Positions 49,606-57,654 of a stretch of 64,000 bases of DNA are shown here, in pieces. The stretch is from Mesorhizobium sp. WSM2240. Its GTDB lineage: Bacteria > Pseudomonadota > Alphaproteobacteria > Rhizobiales > Rhizobiaceae. The translations under genes were made by a program, and so were the position numbers. Location of the stretch: NCBI RefSeq assembly GCF_040438645.1, contig NZ_CP159253.1:4392501-4456500 (forward strand). Reading direction: 5' to 3'. The notes beneath the pieces were generated by a model. The model did no database searches and was not told the origin of the DNA. It saw only the letters and a list, made by a program, of their open reading frames with translations. Numbering within the stretch: position 1 is the stretch's first letter; the number at the start of each line of letters is the position of its first letter.

Positions 49606-51348
49606 ATGGAACAGAGACTAGCCGCAATTCTGGCTGCCGATATGGCGGGCTACAGCCGGCTAATGGAAGCCGATGAATCCGGCACGCTCGCACGCCTTCG
49701 AACGCATCGCATAGAACTGGTCGACCCCGCCATCGCCAAGAACAAGGGCCGGATCATCAAGACCACCGGAGACGGCATGCTCGTCGAGTTCCAGAGCGTG
49801 ACCGATGCCGTGAAATGCGCCGTGGAAATCCAACAGCGGATGAAGCGGCGCAATTCGGACGTGCCGCCAGAACGGCGCATCGAATTCAGGATCGGCATAA
49901 ATCTCGGCGACATAATTTTCGAGGATGAGGACATTTTCGGCGACGGCGTCAACATTGCCTCGCGCATCGAACAACTCGCGGACATCGGCGGCATCTGCGT
50001 GACTGCGGCGGTGGCGACTCAAATCGCCGACCGTCTCGAAATTGCCATCGAGGATCTCGGCGAGAAGACGCTGAAGAACATCAGCCGTCCGGTTCACCTT
50101 TATCGCATTGGGCTTGATGGTCCTGGCCTGCCCTTCCAGCAGACAGAAATCGAGGAAAAGCGATCCATTTCGAAACCTTCGATAGTGGTGCTGCCATTCA
50201 ACAACATGAGTGGCGACCCTGAGCAGGAATTTTTCGCGGACGGCCTGACGGAGGACATCATCACCGAATTGTCCCGCCACCACGAGCTATTTGTGATTTC
50301 TCGGAATTCCAGCTTCGTCTATAAGAACCGCGCGGTGAATGTGCGCGAAGTGGCCGAGAAGCTCGGCGCCCAGTACCTCGTGGAGGGAAGTGTCCGCAAG
50401 ATCGGCGACAGGGTGCGCGTGACGGTCCAGCTCATCGACACGGCGAATGACGCTCATATCTGGGCCGACAAGTATGACCGTAAGCTGGACGACATATTCG
50501 CGATACAGGACGAAGTAACCTCCGCGATCGCAGCCACGCTGCCCGGGCGCGTCGAGGCGGCTCAGCGGGACCAGCTTGCGCGGACGAAACCTGCAAACAT
50601 GGCCGCGTACGAATGTGTGCTCACGGCAAAGGTGCTGCATCACCGGAGTACGTTTGCGGACAATGAACGGGCGCAGGCTTTGATAGACAGGGCCGTCGCG
50701 CTCGACCCAGATTATGCCCATGCCCATGCCTGGCGCGCCTGCATTCTCGGCCAGGCCTGGGTCCACAACTGGTGCCAAGACAAGGATGCCGTCTGGAACG
50801 AAATCGTGGCGGCGCTGGACCGGTCGCTGGCGCTGGACGACAACGACGCCGATGTTCATCGCATCCTTGCCGCAGTGAACGTGAACAGCAATGAACTGAC
50901 CACAGCGCGCTACCATCAGGAGCGCGCCCTGGCCCTCAATCCCAACTATGATCTCGTCGTGGTGCAGCAAGGCGAATTGTTGACGTGGCTGGGACGGCCG
51001 GAAGAAGGAATTGAATGGATCCGCAGGGCAATGCAGTTGAACCCGCACCACCCGGAGAGATTCTGGAGCCATCTTGGCAAAGCGCATTTCACCGCGCGCC
51101 AGTATGGCGAGGCGATCGAGGCTTTCATGCATCTGTCGATCATGGACTCGGTTCAGCATGCATTTGCCGCCGCCTGCTACGGCTGGATCGGCGACGAAAT
51201 CGCAGCCGCAGCGCATCTGGCCAAGATCAGAACACTTGATCCCCAATTCGACCTCGAGTCATTCGTCGCGACTCTGCATTACGCTCAGGAGGCTGACGTG
51301 CAGCACGTCCGTGAAGGACTGCTAAAGGCCGGTATCGCCCGCCTGTAG
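49606..51348 (+). CDS. Class III cyclase with TolB-like and TPR regions
   Basis: 580 residues, soluble. N-terminal cyclase domain (1-170): LAADMAGYSRLM with metal aspartate D12, IIKTTGDGMLVEF, and FGDGVNIASRIEQLADIGG. Then a TolB-like N-terminal segment (about 185-330: VVLPFNNMSGDPEQEFFADGLTEDIITELSR and GAQYLVEGSVRK), then TPR-like repeats (about 355-560). This layout is a large rhizobial/bradyrhizobial cyclase family, often active only with partner binding. No signal known. Confidence 0.94.
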   Translation: MEQRLAAILAADMAGYSRLMEADESGTLARLRTHRIELVDPAIAKNKGRIIKTTGDGMLVEFQSVTDAVKCAVEIQQRMKRRNSDVPPERRIEFRIGINLGDIIFEDEDIFGDGVNIASRIEQLADIGGICVTAAVATQIADRLEIAIEDLGEKTLKNISRPVHLYRIGLDGPGLPFQQTEIEEKRSISKPSIVVLPFNNMSGDPEQEFFADGLTEDIITELSRHHELFVISRNSSFVYKNRAVNVREVAEKLGAQYLVEGSVRKIGDRVRVTVQLIDTANDAHIWADKYDRKLDDIFAIQDEVTSAIAATLPGRVEAAQRDQLARTKPANMAAYECVLTAKVLHHRSTFADNERAQALIDRAVALDPDYAHAHAWRACILGQAWVHNWCQDKDAVWNEIVAALDRSLALDDNDADVHRILAAVNVNSNELTTARYHQERALALNPNYDLVVVQQGELLTWLGRPEEGIEWIRRAMQLNPHHPERFWSHLGKAHFTARQYGEAIEAFMHLSIMDSVQHAFAAACYGWIGDEIAAAAHLAKIRTLDPQFDLESFVATLHYAQEADVQHVREGLLKAGIARL

Positions 51349-51476
51349 AGCCACTGCTGTCCTCCGGCGGCGAATTGGCGTTCGCAAAGCGCGCCAGACG
51401 CTGCCGAGACAGATGTCTTGTCACAAGCGCGCACGAGAGTAGAGTCTCGCTGAAACCGATCTTCCGGGGGAGGATC

Positions 51477-52535
51477 ATGGCAAGGCAGCAGGTCCGGTTT
51501 TGCAGGAGCTTCGACGGCGCGAAGATCGCCTATGCGATCTCCGGAAGCGGGCCGCCGGTCGTGATGATGCCGAGCTGGCTGACCCACCTGGAATATCAAT
51601 GGCGCAGCGTCGCCTGGCAACCTTGGCTCGAGGCGCTCTCCTCGCGCTACACCCTGATCAGATACGACCCGCGTGGGTGTGGGCTTTCGGACAGGAATGT
51701 CGATGACCTCTCCTTCGACTCCTGGGTTCGGGATTTCGGCGCGCTCGTGGACGCGCTTCGGCTGGACCGCTTCTCGCTGATCGGCATCTGCCAGGGCGGT
51801 GCCGTCGCGGTTGCCTATGCGGGACGGGAGCGCGACCGCATCAGCAATCTCGTTCTCTATGGCACATATGCGCGAGGCAGGCACCGGCGCTCCACCATTC
51901 CGCTCGAGCCGGAAAAGGCGAAGGTGATGCTGGAGATGCTGCGGCTCGGCTGGGGCCAGGAAGACCACGCCTTCATGCGCTCCTTCGCGACCCAGTTCCA
52001 GCCCGAAGGCTCCATCGAACACCTGCGCTCGTGGTGTGAACTGCAGAACGCCGCCACTTCCGCCGACAACGCCGTGGAACTGACGCGTGTCATGTTCGAT
52101 GTCGACGTCCAGGAAGAGTCGGCGCGCATCACCTGCCCTACGCTGGTCGCCCATCCCGACCGTGATGCGGTCGCACCGTTCGAAGAAGGCCGGCTTCTCG
52201 CGCAGATCATCCCCAATGCCCGGTTCCTGCAGCTTAGCAGCCCGAACCACTTCATGCTCCCCAACGAGCCTGCCTGGGCGACCTTCCTCCAGGAGCTATA
52301 CGCCTTCCTGCCACAACCTGCAGCCGAGGCCGACCCCGTCAACGGACTGACCGCGCGCGAGAAAGAAGTGCTTCACCTGCTTGCGCGCGGCCTCGACAAC
52401 CATCAGATCGGCGCGCAGCTTAACATCAGCGAGAAGACGGTGCGGAACCACGTGTCCGGCATATTCGCCAAGCTCGGCGTCGATAGCAGGGCTCGGGCTG
52501 TCGTGGCCGCGAGAGATGCCGGCTACGGCAGTTGA
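51477..52535 (+). CDS. Alpha/beta-hydrolase - LuxR helix-turn-helix fusion regulator
   Basis: 352 residues. Residues 1-275 form an alpha/beta-hydrolase domain (oxyanion/strand region GPPVVMMPSW, RYDPRGCGLSD; nucleophile elbow GICQGG with C105 instead of serine; PNHFMLPNEP near the catalytic-histidine position). Residues about 285-350 are a LuxR-type helix-turn-helix (LTAREKEVLHLLARGLDNHQIGAQLNISEKTVRNHVSGIF). It probably senses a small molecule in the hydrolase pocket and regulates transcription. GGGGGAGG upstream fixes the start. Confidence 0.92.
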   Translation: MARQQVRFCRSFDGAKIAYAISGSGPPVVMMPSWLTHLEYQWRSVAWQPWLEALSSRYTLIRYDPRGCGLSDRNVDDLSFDSWVRDFGALVDALRLDRFSLIGICQGGAVAVAYAGRERDRISNLVLYGTYARGRHRRSTIPLEPEKAKVMLEMLRLGWGQEDHAFMRSFATQFQPEGSIEHLRSWCELQNAATSADNAVELTRVMFDVDVQEESARITCPTLVAHPDRDAVAPFEEGRLLAQIIPNARFLQLSSPNHFMLPNEPAWATFLQELYAFLPQPAAEADPVNGLTAREKEVLHLLARGLDNHQIGAQLNISEKTVRNHVSGIFAKLGVDSRARAVVAARDAGYGS

Positions 52536-52688
52536 GATCTTTCAGCGCAGGCGGGACACTAGTCCCGATTCAAGCGGCTTCAATGATATCAAACGGCACC
52601 ACTCGGGACACGCGTCTCATGTGTCCATCCTCAGCCACTGCTAGGCTTCCCCGATTGTCACCGCCAAGTGCCGTTGGAGAACTCCACA

Positions 52689-52982
52689 ATGACGCGAGCC
52701 ACTCACAGCATACTTCTGGCAGCCTGTTTTCCCCTGTTCGCGCTGCTTTCGACGGCAGCGGTTCATTCCCAATCATCCGGACCGCATCTCCAGCTTCCGA
52801 TCGACCAGCTGAAGCACGTTTACCTTGCCTGCGAACGCGAAGCGGCAAAGGGCGGCCTCGATACCGGCGAAATCATGCACTGCTCGGTTCTTTATGAGGA
52901 GTTGAAGCGGCGCGCCTTTGACGGAAACTTCAAGCAATTGAAGACCTGGGCAGATACACAGATCGCAGCAGAAGGTTATTGA
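52689..52982 (+). CDS. Small secreted hypothetical protein
   Basis: 97 residues. Signal peptide (1-29, ending AAVHSQ) and a mature part with two cysteines (LACEREAAKGG and GEIMHCSVL) that could form a disulfide, then YEELKRRAFDGNFKQLKTWADTQ. GGAG before the ATG. Similar short proteins with a CxRxA...G-MxCS pattern occur in Proteobacteria; function unknown. Confidence 0.78.
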   Translation: MTRATHSILLAACFPLFALLSTAAVHSQSSGPHLQLPIDQLKHVYLACEREAAKGGLDTGEIMHCSVLYEELKRRAFDGNFKQLKTWADTQIAAEGY

Positions 52983-53065
52983 GGTCGCCTATCTGCCCTT
53001 TGAGGTTGGCGGAGCAGCTTACCCGGATCCCGCTCCGCAGCCTGTTGCCAGAACAGGAACAAATT

Positions 53066-53104
53066 CCCGCCAGTTCGATTGACGAGATCATCACGACTGG
53101 CGGG
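53066..53104 (+). promoter_or_regulatory. Inverted repeat covering the ribosome site of the DUF3606 gene
   Basis: Arms CCCGCCAGT (53066-53074) and ACTGGCGGG (53096-53104) are perfectly complementary. The 3' arm overlaps the Shine-Dalgarno region GGCGGGAG that lies 6 bases before the ATG at 53113. A second small hairpin CCTGTT/AACAGG (53041-53057) lies upstream. In RNA this would hide the ribosome site. Confidence 0.6.
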
Positions 53105-53112
53105 AGCACACG

Positions 53113-53298
53113 ATGGCAGACGACAAAGGGAAGACCGGACAACAGGATCGCATTCGTGTCGCCAGCGGGCAGGAATACGAGGTCCACGACTTCGCCGAGA
53201 AATTCGGCTTAACGAACGGGGAAGCGCGCGATCTGATAGAGCGCTTCGGCAACGATCGCGAGACCCTGGAGCGCGAGGCGAGAAAGCTGAAGAAATGA
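53113..53298 (+). CDS. DUF3606 domain protein
   Basis: 61 residues: MADDKGKTGQQDRIRVASGQEYEVHDFAEKFG opening, then LTNGEARDLIERFGNDRETLE, the DUF3606 pattern. These short, charged proteins are widespread in Proteobacteria and often stress-induced, but have no assigned biochemical role. Its ribosome site lies in a stable hairpin. Confidence 0.9.
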   Translation: MADDKGKTGQQDRIRVASGQEYEVHDFAEKFGLTNGEARDLIERFGNDRETLEREARKLKK

Positions 53299-53316
53299 AG
53301 GGCGGTGCGGATCCCG

Positions 53317-54951
53317 CTATACCCCGGCCTCGGCCCGCGCACGGTCGCGAAAGACGCGGCGGATAACCTTGCCGGTCGTGGTCAGCGGCATCTCGTCGAC
53401 GAACTCGACCTCGCGCGGATATTCGTGCGCCGAAAGCCGCTCGCGCACCCAAAGCTTTATCTCCTCGGCGAGCACGTCGCTGGCGGCGGTCCCGTCCTTC
53501 AGCACGACATAGACCTTGACGATCTCGGTGCGCATCGCGTCCGGCTTACCGACGGCGGCCGCGAGCGCGATTGCAGGGTGGCCGGTCAGGCAGTCCTCGA
53601 TCTCGCCGGGGCCGATGCGGTAACCCGCCGACGTGATAACGTCGTCGTCACGGCCGAAGAAATGCACATAGCCGTCGCCGTCCTCGATGCCCTGGTCGCC
53701 GGTCGTCATCCAGTCGCCGATGAACTTCTTCGTGGTCGCCTGCTCGTCCCGCCAATAGCCGAGGAACATCACCGGATCGGGCCGCAAAATGGCGATCTGA
53801 CCCGCCTCGCCCGGCTTCATGCGCCGCCCGTCCTCGCCGATCACCGCCGCTGTGTGGCCGGGCACCGCCTTGCCGATCGCGCCGGCGCGGCTGACGCCGA
53901 TCGCAGCGCAGGACGACAGCACCAGATTGCATTCGGTCTGGCCGTAGAATTCGTTGATGGTGATGCCGAATTCCGCGCGCGCCCATTCATAGGTCTCGCG
54001 CCCAAGCGACTCGCCGCCGGAACCCACCGTGCGCAAGTCGAGCCGGAAGCGCCGGCCGATATCGGGCACGGTCTTCAGAATCCTGAGCGCCGTCGGGGGG
54101 ATGAAGGCGTTTCGGACCCGCATCTTCTCGGCAAGTACGAGCGCAGCCTCCGGGTCGAACTTCTCGAACCGTCCGGCCACCACCGGCACACCGAAATAGA
54201 GGCCGGGCAACAGCACGTTGAGCAGGCCGCCCGCCCATGCCCAGTCGGCCGGCGTCCACAGAAGGTCGCCCGGCTGCGGCAGGAATTCATGATGCGTCTG
54301 CACGCCGGGCAGATGGCCGAGGAGAACGCGGTGGCCGTGCAGTGCGCCCTTGGGCGGACCCGTGGTGCCGGAGGTGAAGATCATCATCGCCGGATCGTCG
54401 GGACCGGTGTCCTCGGCCGTGAAATGCGGCGAGTGATCGGCGACCAGCCGGCGGAAATCGATCGCATCGCCATCCGCCCCATCGATCGACACGATCCGCT
54501 CGGGGCCCGCCGGCCTGTCCGTGATTTTGCGGATTTTCGCATGGCCAACGGCATTGGTGACGACTGCCCTGACGCCGGCCGTCCGCAGCCGGTATTCAAG
54601 CGCTTCAGCGCCAAACAGCAGCGCCAGCGGCACGGCGATCGCGCCGAGCTTGTAGATGGCGACGTGGGCGATCGCCGTCTCGAAACATTGCGGCAGGAGC
54701 AGCGCCACGCGGTCGCCGCGCCCGACGCCGAGCGCTCTCAGCCCGTTGGCGAGCGCGTTGGAGCGCGCCGCAAGTTCGCCGAAGCTCAGGGGCTGCGCTT
54801 CGCCCTCGGCCCGGTAATCGAGCAGCGCCGTGCGGCCCGGATCGCTTGCCGCCCAGCGGTCCGAAACCGCAACGCCGATGTTGAAACGCTCGGGGATCGT
54901 CCAACGAAAGTCGCGGATGAGGCTGGCATAGCTGTCGCGCCGTTCGAGCAT
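53317..54951 (-). CDS. Acyl-CoA synthetase, medium-chain AMP-forming type
   Basis: 544 residues of the ANL adenylating family. P-loop MIFTSGTTGPPKGALHGHR, A5 motif EFYGQTECNLVLSSC and A8 DDVITSAGYRIGPGEIE are seen, and the C-terminal lysine motif LTTTGKVIRRVFR supports CoA ligase activity. It opens RRDSYASLIRDFRWTIPERFNIGVAVSDRWAA, as in AcsM-type medium-chain/aromatic acid:CoA ligases. No catabolic operon partner. Convergent with the DUF3606 gene, 18 bases apart. Confidence 0.92.
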   Translation of the reverse strand: MLERRDSYASLIRDFRWTIPERFNIGVAVSDRWAASDPGRTALLDYRAEGEAQPLSFGELAARSNALANGLRALGVGRGDRVALLLPQCFETAIAHVAIYKLGAIAVPLALLFGAEALEYRLRTAGVRAVVTNAVGHAKIRKITDRPAGPERIVSIDGADGDAIDFRRLVADHSPHFTAEDTGPDDPAMMIFTSGTTGPPKGALHGHRVLLGHLPGVQTHHEFLPQPGDLLWTPADWAWAGGLLNVLLPGLYFGVPVVAGRFEKFDPEAALVLAEKMRVRNAFIPPTALRILKTVPDIGRRFRLDLRTVGSGGESLGRETYEWARAEFGITINEFYGQTECNLVLSSCAAIGVSRAGAIGKAVPGHTAAVIGEDGRRMKPGEAGQIAILRPDPVMFLGYWRDEQATTKKFIGDWMTTGDQGIEDGDGYVHFFGRDDDVITSAGYRIGPGEIEDCLTGHPAIALAAAVGKPDAMRTEIVKVYVVLKDGTAASDVLAEEIKLWVRERLSAHEYPREVEFVDEMPLTTTGKVIRRVFRDRARAEAGV

Positions 54952-55106
54952 GAGCGATGGTTATCCCGCCGGACCGCCCTTTGACAACCTGCCCCGAGGT
55001 TAACTCGTCTGCCGGCGCGCCTGCTATGCCAACTGTGCGCCATTGTCTCATGGAACCATCGTTCCGGTTTCGCGTATGCTTTCGACGGAGGGCCCGAGGA
55101 GGGGAC

Positions 55107-55283
55107 ATGGATCTCGACTTCGCCAGATTCGCACTCGGCATGGTCATCGGCATCACGGTCGGCGCACTGCTCGGATATGTCGGCGGCGACTGGATATTCG
55201 ACGACGGCTCGGTCGGACTGGGCTTCGGCGTCGTCATCGGCGCCGGCGTCGGGGCGCTCATCGGCGTCATCGCCAGTTCGTAG
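55107..55283 (+). CDS. Small glycine-zipper membrane protein
   Basis: 58 residues with two glycine-rich hydrophobic helices (about 7-27 and 36-56) separated by DWIFDDGSV. Strong ribosome site GAGGAGGGG six bases upstream. No family name recognised. Confidence 0.72.
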   Translation: MDLDFARFALGMVIGITVGALLGYVGGDWIFDDGSVGLGFGVVIGAGVGALIGVIASS

Positions 55284-55316
55284 CCGGACGCGCCGAAACG
55301 CCACTCGTGATCGCCG

Positions 55317-56042
55317 CTACGCGGCCGAGTCGATCTTGCCGACCAGCCGTTCGAATTCGTCCTCTGGAATTCCGTAGGCGCCGTCAGTCAATGCGATCAG
55401 CCCTTCCCGGTCGCGGATTACGACGACGCCCCGGTTGGCCCGGATCAACCCCTTGCCCTCCAATATCTGGATGGCGACGGTGACGCCCGGCCTGCGTACG
55501 CCGAGCATGATCGACAGGAATTCATGCGTCAGTTCCAGCTTTTCGCCCTCTACACGGTCCGCGCACATCAAGAGCCAACGTGCCAGGCGTTCCTCGAGCT
55601 TCGAGCGCGCATTGGCCAATGCGGTGAACGACGTTTGCGTCGAAAGGCTCTGGACGTATCGCAGCAGGAACATCCGGAGCGTCGGGCTTTCGGCCATGGC
55701 GGCCGACAGCACCTCGGCCGGCAGCCTTGTCGCGTCGCCCTCGAGCTGGATTATACATTCGCAAGGCTGCCTGTCGTCGCCCATGACGAGCGGCGTGCCG
55801 GTCATGCCCTCGAAGCCGATCACGCCAACCTCCGAGTCCCTGCCCCTCGGGATTTTCGCGATCAGCGATGCAATGCAGCTTTCCGGAAAATAGACGAACT
55901 CGATCGGCGCGCCCGGCCGCTGGAGCACCGTCTTCAGCTTGAAGGAGATGCGCTCGAAATGCGGCTCGAGCAGGGAGAGGTCGGCCGGGCCCAGCCGTCG
56001 CAGCAATTCGTTCCTGAAATGCGTTTTCGTGGATTGGAGCAT
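55317..56042 (-). CDS. Crp/Fnr family transcriptional regulator
   Basis: 241 residues. Cyclic-nucleotide-binding-type beta-roll (about 15-130: VYFPESCIASLIAKIPRGRDSEVGVIGFEGMTG) and C-terminal Crp helix-turn-helix (LELTHEFLSIMLGVRRPGVTVAIQILEGKGLI). The phosphate-binding residues for cAMP are not conserved and there are no FNR cysteines, so it belongs to the large rhizobial group with an unknown ligand. ATG at 56042 follows GAGGGG; eight more codons lie upstream from a TTG. Confidence 0.9.
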   Translation of the reverse strand: MLQSTKTHFRNELLRRLGPADLSLLEPHFERISFKLKTVLQRPGAPIEFVYFPESCIASLIAKIPRGRDSEVGVIGFEGMTGTPLVMGDDRQPCECIIQLEGDATRLPAEVLSAAMAESPTLRMFLLRYVQSLSTQTSFTALANARSKLEERLARWLLMCADRVEGEKLELTHEFLSIMLGVRRPGVTVAIQILEGKGLIRANRGVVVIRDREGLIALTDGAYGIPEDEFERLVGKIDSAA

Positions 56043-56194
56043 GGCTTTGCCCCTCGTGTTGGGCAAGAGTGCTCGACTCCCAGCCGTTCGCGCCCGTGAA
56101 ATGTGCGAACGGTCACCTTTTGTACGCTTTTAACCAAGCAAGCGCAATTTTTTCCGGGGGCGCGGCCCGCAGGGATAGGGTGCGGCGCCGTTAG

Positions 56195-56279
56195 TGGTGC
56201 CCCCTGCCGGGATCGAACCAGCACTCCTTTCGGAACCTGATTTTGAGTCAGGCGCGTCTACCAATTCCGCCAAGGGGGC
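56195..56279 (-). tRNA. tRNA-Leu(CAA)
   Basis: Minus-strand cloverleaf: acceptor GCCCCCT pairs with AGGGGGC, D-loop with AATTGGTAGACG, anticodon stem CCTGA/TCAGG with loop CTCAAAA (anticodon CAA, codon UUG), a variable arm of class II size, T-loop GTTCGATCC and an encoded CCA end. Confidence 0.95.
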
Positions 56280-56431
56280 GCACGCCGCATCGGCGTGAAC
56301 GGCTGCGGACTATACGGAGAGGCCCCGCCCCGTCAACTGCCGCGCATCGATTTCATCGCCTGTCGGCATACTGCGCTGCGCCGATCCTGCCCAGAGCGCC
56401 CGCGTCCGCCCGGATTCGCAAAGGAACATTC

Positions 56432-56493
56432 TGGAAGATGCATCCGCGTATGACCGAAAAGCGGTTTCCACTTTCCGGGGTCATGCGCTAGAG
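56432..56493. repeat. Dispersed palindromic repeat ending in CTAGAG
   Basis: Contains GACCGAAAAG and CTTTCCGGGGTC arms around CGGTTTCCA and ends in GCGCTAGAG. Same family as the element at 25229, though the arms differ. It lies between tRNA-Leu and the YqaA-type gene. Confidence 0.55.
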
Positions 56494-56520
56494 AGGCTCG
56501 GCAATCAAACGGGGACGCGC

Positions 56521-57108
56521 ATGCTTCGGAAACTGTATGACTGGACCTTGTCGCTTGCGGCGCGCAAATCCGCCGAATGGTGGCTGGCCTTCATCGCTTT
56601 CGTCGAAAGCTCGGTCTTCCTGGTCCCGGCCGACGTGCTCTATCTGCCGATGGCGCTGTCCCGGCCCGACCGTGCCTATCGCTACGCGCTCGTCGCCACG
56701 GTCGCCTCGGTGCTGGGCGGCATAGCCGGCTGGTTCATCGGCTTCTACGCTTATGAGACGATCGCCCGGCCGGTGCTGGAATTCTACGGCAAGCTCGACG
56801 CATTCGATGCGCTGCGGCTGTCGTCGGGCACCGGCTTCATCCTCCTGATGTTGGTCACTTCGGGCCTCTCGCATCTGCCGCCGATCAAGGTGGTAACCAT
56901 TCTTGCGGGCGTCATCGGCTTTCCGCTCGGCTGGTTCATCCTCTCGGCCATCGTCGCGCGCGGCGCACGTTTCCTGTTCCTGGCTTGGCTGCTGCGCAGC
57001 TATGGCGAGCCGATCCGCCATTTCATCGAAAAACGCCTCGGCCTGATCGCCGGCGCCGGCGCCGCCGCCGTTATTTTGCTCTACATCCTCGTCAGATACG
57101 TGTTCTGA
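56521..57108 (+). CDS. YqaA-family (VTT domain) membrane protein
   Basis: 195 residues. SAEWWLAFIAFVESSVFLVPADVLYLPMAL, then GGIAGWFIGFYAYETIARPVLEFYGK, and SGLSHLPPIKVVTILAGVIGFPLGWFILSAIVARGARF, the YqaA/DedA-like (VTT) pattern with re-entrant loops. The family is implicated in lipid scrambling or proton-coupled transport in the inner membrane; this protein is untested. Precedes dsbB by 24 bases. Confidence 0.9.
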   Translation: MLRKLYDWTLSLAARKSAEWWLAFIAFVESSVFLVPADVLYLPMALSRPDRAYRYALVATVASVLGGIAGWFIGFYAYETIARPVLEFYGKLDAFDALRLSSGTGFILLMLVTSGLSHLPPIKVVTILAGVIGFPLGWFILSAIVARGARFLFLAWLLRSYGEPIRHFIEKRLGLIAGAGAAAVILLYILVRYVF

Positions 57109-57132
57109 TGGCCAACACCGAGACCTGATGCC

Positions 57133-57648
57133 ATGTCGTCGCTGACAAAGCCCACCAGCAGCGTTCAAACGGTGACCGCGCTCATCCTGCTTGTCGCCAT
57201 GGGGGTCACTGTAGGCATCGCGCTCGGCTTCCAGCACATTGGCGGCTACATACCCTGCGCGCTCTGCCTGGAGCAGCGCTGGCCCTATTATGTAGGCGTG
57301 CCGTTGATGGCGGTGGCCGCGCTCTCGTCGCACTTCCACTGGCCGGCTTGGATGACGCGCGGCCTGCTGCTCCTCGGCGCGCTGCTGATGCTCTACAGCC
57401 TCTATCTCGGCGTCTTCCATTCCGGCGTCGAATGGGGCTGGTGGGCCGGTCCGGCCGATTGCGGCGCGGTCGCCACCCAGGTCGATACCGGCGGCGCCGG
57501 CGTCCTCGACGCCATCAACACGGTGATCCCCCCCGCCTGCGACAAGGCGGCGCTGAGGGTGCTCGGCCTGTCCTTCGCCGGTTGGAACGCGATCGTCAGT
57601 CTCCTGCTTGCCATCGTCGCGCTGCGCGGCGCGCTCGGCAAAGCCTGA
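57133..57648 (+). CDS. dsbB: Disulfide bond formation protein B
   Basis: 171 residues, four membrane helices. First redox pair C42-A-L-C45 (IPCALCLEQRWPYY) and second pair C110/C136 in the long periplasmic loop, as in DsbB, which passes electrons from DsbA to quinone. No dsbA gene is in the window. Shares a strand with the YqaA-type gene, likely one transcript. Confidence 0.94.
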   Translation: MSSLTKPTSSVQTVTALILLVAMGVTVGIALGFQHIGGYIPCALCLEQRWPYYVGVPLMAVAALSSHFHWPAWMTRGLLLLGALLMLYSLYLGVFHSGVEWGWWAGPADCGAVATQVDTGGAGVLDAINTVIPPACDKAALRVLGLSFAGWNAIVSLLLAIVALRGALGKA

Positions 57649-57654
57649 CGGCAA

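Noticed and set aside
55052..55076. GGAAC-N16-CGTA resembling an EcfG general-stress promoter upstream of the small glycine-zipper gene
   Set aside because: The -10 half does not match CGTT, and a GGAAC/GTTCC palindrome explains the first half equally well.
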